From Bacteroidia bacterium (GTDB lineage Bacteria; Bacteroidota; Bacteroidia; Flavobacteriales; Flavobacteriaceae): a stretch of DNA of 64,000 bases. Below are positions 60,395 through 64,000 of this stretch, one piece after another (position 1 is the stretch's first letter; every line of letters begins with the position of its first letter). Below the pieces are notes generated by a model. That model did not search any database and was not told the DNA's origin. It worked only from the letters and a program-made list of their open reading frames with translations. Both the position numbers and the translations under genes were made by a program. The stretch is from contig JAUIBP010000002.1 of NCBI GenBank assembly GCA_030427735.1, forward strand, positions 124,001 to 188,000, written 5' to 3'.

Positions 60395-62713
60395 ATGGAA
60401 AATATTTACTTATTAATGATTGTTGCCCTTGGCGTATTAGCCATTGCAGATTTAGTAGTTGGGGTAAGTAACGATGCTGTTAACTTCTTAAACTCCGCTA
60501 TCGGATCTAAGGCAGTTTCTTTTAAAACAATCATGATAGTTGCCAGTATAGGTGTAGCTGTTGGTGCCATTTTTTCGAGTGGTATGATGGAAGTTGCCCG
60601 TAAAGGAATTTTTAACCCTGGCGAGTTTATGTTTAGCGAAATCATGATCATATTCATGGCAGTAATGATAACCGATATTTTGTTACTGGATTTTTTCAAT
60701 ACCATTGGTATGCCAACCTCAACAACCGTTTCGATAGTTTTCGAATTATTAGGGGCATCGGTAGCTATTGCATTAATTAAAATCGGGCATGAAAAAACCG
60801 AAGGTTTTGCAGACCTTATAAACTATATCAACACCTCTAAAGCCACACAAATTATTTTTGGTATTTTACTTTCGGTTATTGTTGCCTTTTCTGTTGGCGC
60901 ATTAATACAGTGGGTTACGCGTTTATTGTTAAGTTATAATTTCGATAAAAAAGCCAAATGGGTTGGTGCTTTGTTTGGTGGTTTTGCCATTACCGCAATT
61001 ACCTACTTTATTTTTATGAAAGGTATTGGCGGTACAGCATTTGCCAAGGAAAGTTACGCCAGCTTAAACGGTTTAACTATCAAAGAATTTTTAGAAACCA
61101 ATGTACTGCTTATTCTTGCTGTAAGCTTAGTATTTTGGACTCTAGCTTCTTATTTATATACTACAGTCTTAAAAAGCGATATCTATAAACTTATTATCGT
61201 AATAGGTACTTTTGCTTTAGCTCTAGCCTTTGCAGGTAACGACTTAGTAAACTTTATTGGTGTGCCTATTGCGGCATGGCAATCGTACCAAATCTGGGCG
61301 GCATCTGGCATTCCAGCTAACGAATTTAGCATGGAAGTATTATCGCAATCTGTAAAAACACCAACCTTAATGTTGTTTATTGCAGGTATGGTAATGGTGG
61401 TAACCTTATGGCTATCTAGCAAAGCAAAAGCTGTAGTAAAAACATCAATAGATTTATCTAGTCAAGGTGACACTAAAGAACGTTTTCAGCCTAACTTTTT
61501 ATCACGTAGTTTTGTAAGAGCAGCTGTTGGTCTTTCGGATATGGTAAGCTATTTTATCCCTGAAAAAACACAAGCCAAAATAGACCAGCGTTTTACTAAA
61601 CCTTCTATTCCTTTAAATCAAGATAAAACTTACGAATTACCAGCGTTCGATATGGTGCGTGCGGCCGTAAATTTAATGGTGGCCAGTGTATTAATTTCTA
61701 TAGCAACTTCTATGAAATTACCGCTATCGACCACCTACGTTACTTTTATGGTTGCCATGGGAACATCGTTAGCCGACAGAGCTTGGGGTGCAGAAAGTGC
61801 CGTATATCGTGTTGCAGGGGTTTTAAACGTTATTGGCGGCTGGTTTTTTACAGCGCTTATTGCTTTTGTTTCAGCCGCAGTAATTGCATATCTTATTAAT
61901 CTACACGTGCCTTCAATGGTAGGTATTTTGTTATTAATTTCTTTATTACTTTTAGTTAGAAATTACATTTCATTAAACAAAAAGAAGAAAGAACAAAAAG
62001 CCGAAGGCCAACTTATTAAAGCTGAAAGCAGCTCGATACAAGGTGTAATTCAAGAAAGTGCACATAACATTGCCAACGCTATTAAACGTGCTAACAAAAT
62101 TTATACAGGGGCTATAGATGGTCTTTCTAAACAAGACTTAGTGTCTTTAAAGAAAAACAAAAAGCAAGTCGATAAATTATCGAACGAAATAGACGAATTA
62201 CGAGATAACATCTTCTATTTTATTAAAAATCTTGACGACTCCAGCTTAACAGCTAGTAACTTTTACATTAATATTTTAGGCTATTTACAAGACATGTCGC
62301 AATCTTTAGAATACGTTTCGAAAGTGAGCCACAAACACGTTAACAACAACCACAAAAAGCTTAAATTTAATCAGATTAAAGAATTAAAACAAGTTGACCA
62401 AACGGTTGAAAAACTGTTTTTAACTACACAAGAAGCTTTCGAAAAACGTTCGTTTGAAGAAATTGGAAACATTTTAGCTAACAAAAAGCAAATATTCTCG
62501 CTAATTACAGAGAAAATCCAAAAGCAAGTAGAACGCACACGCACCGAAGAGGTGAGCCCTAAAAACACAACACTATACTTTAGTTTATTACTAGAAACTA
62601 AAGATTTACTTACCGCAACTATGAACCTGTTAGAGGAATACCATAATGCGCACGACGGCTCTATAGACATCTCTAAAATAATGCAAGATGCAGAGCCTTT
62701 AGAGGAAGAATAA
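60395..62713 (+). CDS. Inorganic phosphate transporter (PiT family) with C-terminal PhoU-like domain
   Basis: 772 residues. The two PiT half-signatures are clear: VGVSNDAVNFLNSAIGSKA (residues 23-41) with TIGMPTSTTVSI, and AGNDLVNFIGVPIAAW with KLPLSTTYVTFMVAMGTS. About ten or more membrane helices lie within 1-525. Residues from about 545 on are a soluble helical region (QGVIQESAHNIANAIKRANK...) resembling PhoU/DUF47 proteins that regulate phosphate uptake, so transporter and regulator are joined in one chain. Low-affinity, cation-coupled phosphate import is expected. It pairs with the porin as a phosphate route across both membranes. Confidence 0.9.
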   Translation: MENIYLLMIVALGVLAIADLVVGVSNDAVNFLNSAIGSKAVSFKTIMIVASIGVAVGAIFSSGMMEVARKGIFNPGEFMFSEIMIIFMAVMITDILLLDFFNTIGMPTSTTVSIVFELLGASVAIALIKIGHEKTEGFADLINYINTSKATQIIFGILLSVIVAFSVGALIQWVTRLLLSYNFDKKAKWVGALFGGFAITAITYFIFMKGIGGTAFAKESYASLNGLTIKEFLETNVLLILAVSLVFWTLASYLYTTVLKSDIYKLIIVIGTFALALAFAGNDLVNFIGVPIAAWQSYQIWAASGIPANEFSMEVLSQSVKTPTLMLFIAGMVMVVTLWLSSKAKAVVKTSIDLSSQGDTKERFQPNFLSRSFVRAAVGLSDMVSYFIPEKTQAKIDQRFTKPSIPLNQDKTYELPAFDMVRAAVNLMVASVLISIATSMKLPLSTTYVTFMVAMGTSLADRAWGAESAVYRVAGVLNVIGGWFFTALIAFVSAAVIAYLINLHVPSMVGILLLISLLLLVRNYISLNKKKKEQKAEGQLIKAESSSIQGVIQESAHNIANAIKRANKIYTGAIDGLSKQDLVSLKKNKKQVDKLSNEIDELRDNIFYFIKNLDDSSLTASNFYINILGYLQDMSQSLEYVSKVSHKHVNNNHKKLKFNQIKELKQVDQTVEKLFLTTQEAFEKRSFEEIGNILANKKQIFSLITEKIQKQVERTRTEEVSPKNTTLYFSLLLETKDLLTATMNLLEEYHNAHDGSIDISKIMQDAEPLEEE

Positions 62714-62735
62714 AAACTTAAATTGTTATAATATA

Positions 62736-62776
62736 AAAGGTCCGAATGTTTTAAGCATTCGGACCTTTCTCTTTTT
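62736..62776. terminator. Terminator after the PiT gene
   Basis: A 13-base perfect stem (AAAGGTCCGAATG at 62736-62748 with 62756-62768) with a T-rich tail; convergent with the DUF4136 gene. Confidence 0.9.
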
Positions 62777-62798
62777 AGTACTTTGGAGAGTATTTACT

Positions 62799-63371
62799 CT
62801 ATTTTAAAGGTTTAACAGGATATTCTTTCATCAACTTACCAATTTTTTTAGGAATTGATTTATCACGCTTTTCAGCTTTTTCCTTCACTACGGAAGTAAT
62901 AATACCTTGCCACACCAATTTTTTAGTTCCCGCATCGTACATATCTACAACAAAAGTACCTTCTTGGTAATCGTTTTCAGAATAGGAAGTTGTAGCCGAA
63001 ACTGTGCCCATGCCCATACCATAGCCCCAGCCCCATCGGCCACCATAACCCATACCTCCGTTAAAATCGGTATAAGCGGTTGTGCTTGTTTTTTGGTTAA
63101 CTACCACATAAAGTGTAATGGCTAAATCTGCATTATCCGATACCATATTTAGTCCTCTAGAACTTAATTCGGACTGCATAGCATCAGTGATTCGCTTTTT
63201 ATCAAAATCGTTTAAAATTTTATCGCTATCCTTTTCCCATCCAGCAAAAGTATAGGTTTTAAATGCCGAAAAATCTATCGATTTATCATAATCGCTTTTA
63301 ATCTGTGCAAAGCCTATTGTGGTTATTAATAGCACTAAACACAGCTGTAATTGGTTGAAATATGTTTTCAT
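62799..63371 (-). CDS. DUF4136 family exported protein
   Basis: 190 residues, signal peptide to FAQ (residue 23). YDKSIDFSAFKTYTFAGWEKDS at the start of the mature part, and YQEGTFVVDMYDAGTKKLVWQGII near the end, are the two conserved blocks of DUF4136, a small periplasmic or outer-membrane-associated family. Between them a Gly/Tyr/Trp-rich loop (GGMGYGGRWGWGYGMGMG) is typical. No Cys follows the signal, so it is probably not lipidated here. Function unknown. Confidence 0.8.
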   Translation of the reverse strand: MKTYFNQLQLCLVLLITTIGFAQIKSDYDKSIDFSAFKTYTFAGWEKDSDKILNDFDKKRITDAMQSELSSRGLNMVSDNADLAITLYVVVNQKTSTTAYTDFNGGMGYGGRWGWGYGMGMGTVSATTSYSENDYQEGTFVVDMYDAGTKKLVWQGIITSVVKEKAEKRDKSIPKKIGKLMKEYPVKPLK

Positions 63372-63413
63372 ATTTTAGTATTTATGGATTAATAATGATT
63401 TGTTTAAACTGTT

Positions 63414-64000
63414 CTAATTTGTCCAGATTACGCCGACAGCTATTGCAAAATGCGACAAGCCTTCTAAATCGCCTGCTTTTGCAGCATAATTATAACGGAA
63501 GGCTGTGCGTATACCCCAACCGTAATTGACCTCGTACTCAAAGCCTATTTCGGGTCTTACACTAAACTGCCACGCATCGTCTTCAATGGTATAAAGTCCT
63601 AAATCCTGTTCTTGGCGATTATACATAACCCCTAATCCTAAAGATGCAAACGGCGTAAAGGTTTCCGATTCATTAAAGAAATAACTACCTGTAGCATATA
63701 CTGGAATACTATTAATGTAATGGTAACGATTAGCTGTAATTGTTTCTGTACCCGAAGTCGTGGTTCTTTCCCCCATATCTTCGTAAAAGGTTTGCAAGCC
63801 AGCGCTAACCCCTAAACCCCATTCATTATTCATCATATGGGTATAATCGAACCCAACCCCTCTAAAACTGGTTTTACCTATAAAATCGGCTGTTTCTCGT
63901 GTGGGGAAAGCGATTACATAATTAAGGCTATATTTCTCTTGAGCTATAGTTGATAGTGACACCACTAAAAAACCTATAAGCATATATAATTTAAGTTTCA
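63414..64000 (-). CDS. Outer-membrane beta-barrel protein (start cut by window edge)
   Basis: At least 189 residues, ending at 63414. An ATG at 63983 would begin MLIGFLVVSLS, but the frame is open to the window end and reads (A)TG AAA CTT AAA TTA TAT just before. The true start is therefore probably an ATG whose first base is position 64001, giving MKLKLYMLIG as signal peptide. The mature part shows barrel strands (WGLGVSAGLQTFYE, TPFASLGLGVMYN, WGIRTAFRYNY, FAIAVGVIW). It lies 42 bases upstream of the DUF4136 gene on the same strand. Function unknown. Confidence 0.65.
   Translation of the reverse strand, partial: KLKLYMLIGFLVVSLSTIAQEKYSLNYVIAFPTRETADFIGKTSFRGVGFDYTHMMNNEWGLGVSAGLQTFYEDMGERTTTSGTETITANRYHYINSIPVYATGSYFFNESETFTPFASLGLGVMYNRQEQDLGLYTIEDDAWQFSVRPEIGFEYEVNYGWGIRTAFRYNYAAKAGDLEGLSHFAIAVGVIWTN

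Overview
The window is a stretch of chromosome from a member of the Bacteroidota, most likely a marine-type Flavobacteriaceae. The evidence is AT-rich coding sequence without Shine-Dalgarno motifs, promoters of the Bacteroidota type (TTG, about 19 bases, TAnnTTTG), SusC-like TonB receptors, a type IX secretion C-terminal domain, DUF5686 and a lone ExbB/ExbD operon. I see no insertion sequence, prophage, CRISPR array or rRNA; there is one tRNA (Ser-GGA).

Layout. 1-2.6 kb: the end of polA, an SRPBCC protein, a DUF2853 protein and an outer-membrane barrel. 2.8-7.1 kb: the translation block rplM-rpsI-rpsB-tsf-pyrH-frr, with structured intergenic RNA. 7.2-14.7 kb: a short DUF5686 barrel, an MMPL transporter, asnS, rpoN and a PAP2-like membrane protein. 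14.7-19.9 kb (minus strand): a barrel protein, the ExbD-ExbD-membrane protein-ExbB energising complex, tRNA-Ser, ansA and a TatD hydrolase. 20-21.6 kb: a retropepsin-like protease, an orphan NarL-type response regulator, two tandem homologous small transcription units and a 33-residue membrane peptide. 21.6-26.3 kb: sucB-sucA and a divergent barrel protein.

26.4-32.3 kb is a copper-handling locus: a small cysteine protein, a Met/His-containing lipoprotein, a TonB receptor of the OprC/NosA copper type that keeps both CxxxM and HxM motifs, a second cysteine protein broken by an in-frame stop, an MbnP-like lipoprotein and an MbnH-like di-heme enzyme. 32.3-40.5 kb: polyprenyl synthase, then a TetR-TolC-MFP-RND efflux operon. 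40.7-48.6 kb: a serine hydrolase, aspS, a ClC channel, tadA and dxs. 48.7-53.2 kb: a large secreted BNR/PA protein and dgt.

53.4-62.7 kb looks like a phosphate-starvation regulon. A TonB receptor with an internally duplicated surface lipoprotein, a porin O/P, a PiT transporter with a fused PhoU-like tail and a probable small RNA all lie downstream of promoters that carry 7-base direct repeats (consensus TAACATT) with an 11-base period. The repeats start exactly 36 and 25 bases before each -7 element. The window ends with a DUF4136 protein and a barrel protein whose start codon is cut by the edge.

The three observations most worth following are the Pho-box-like promoter set, the twin small RNA units beside the orphan response regulator, and the OprC/MbnP/MbnH copper locus. 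All functions are inferred from sequence reading alone; no database search was run.
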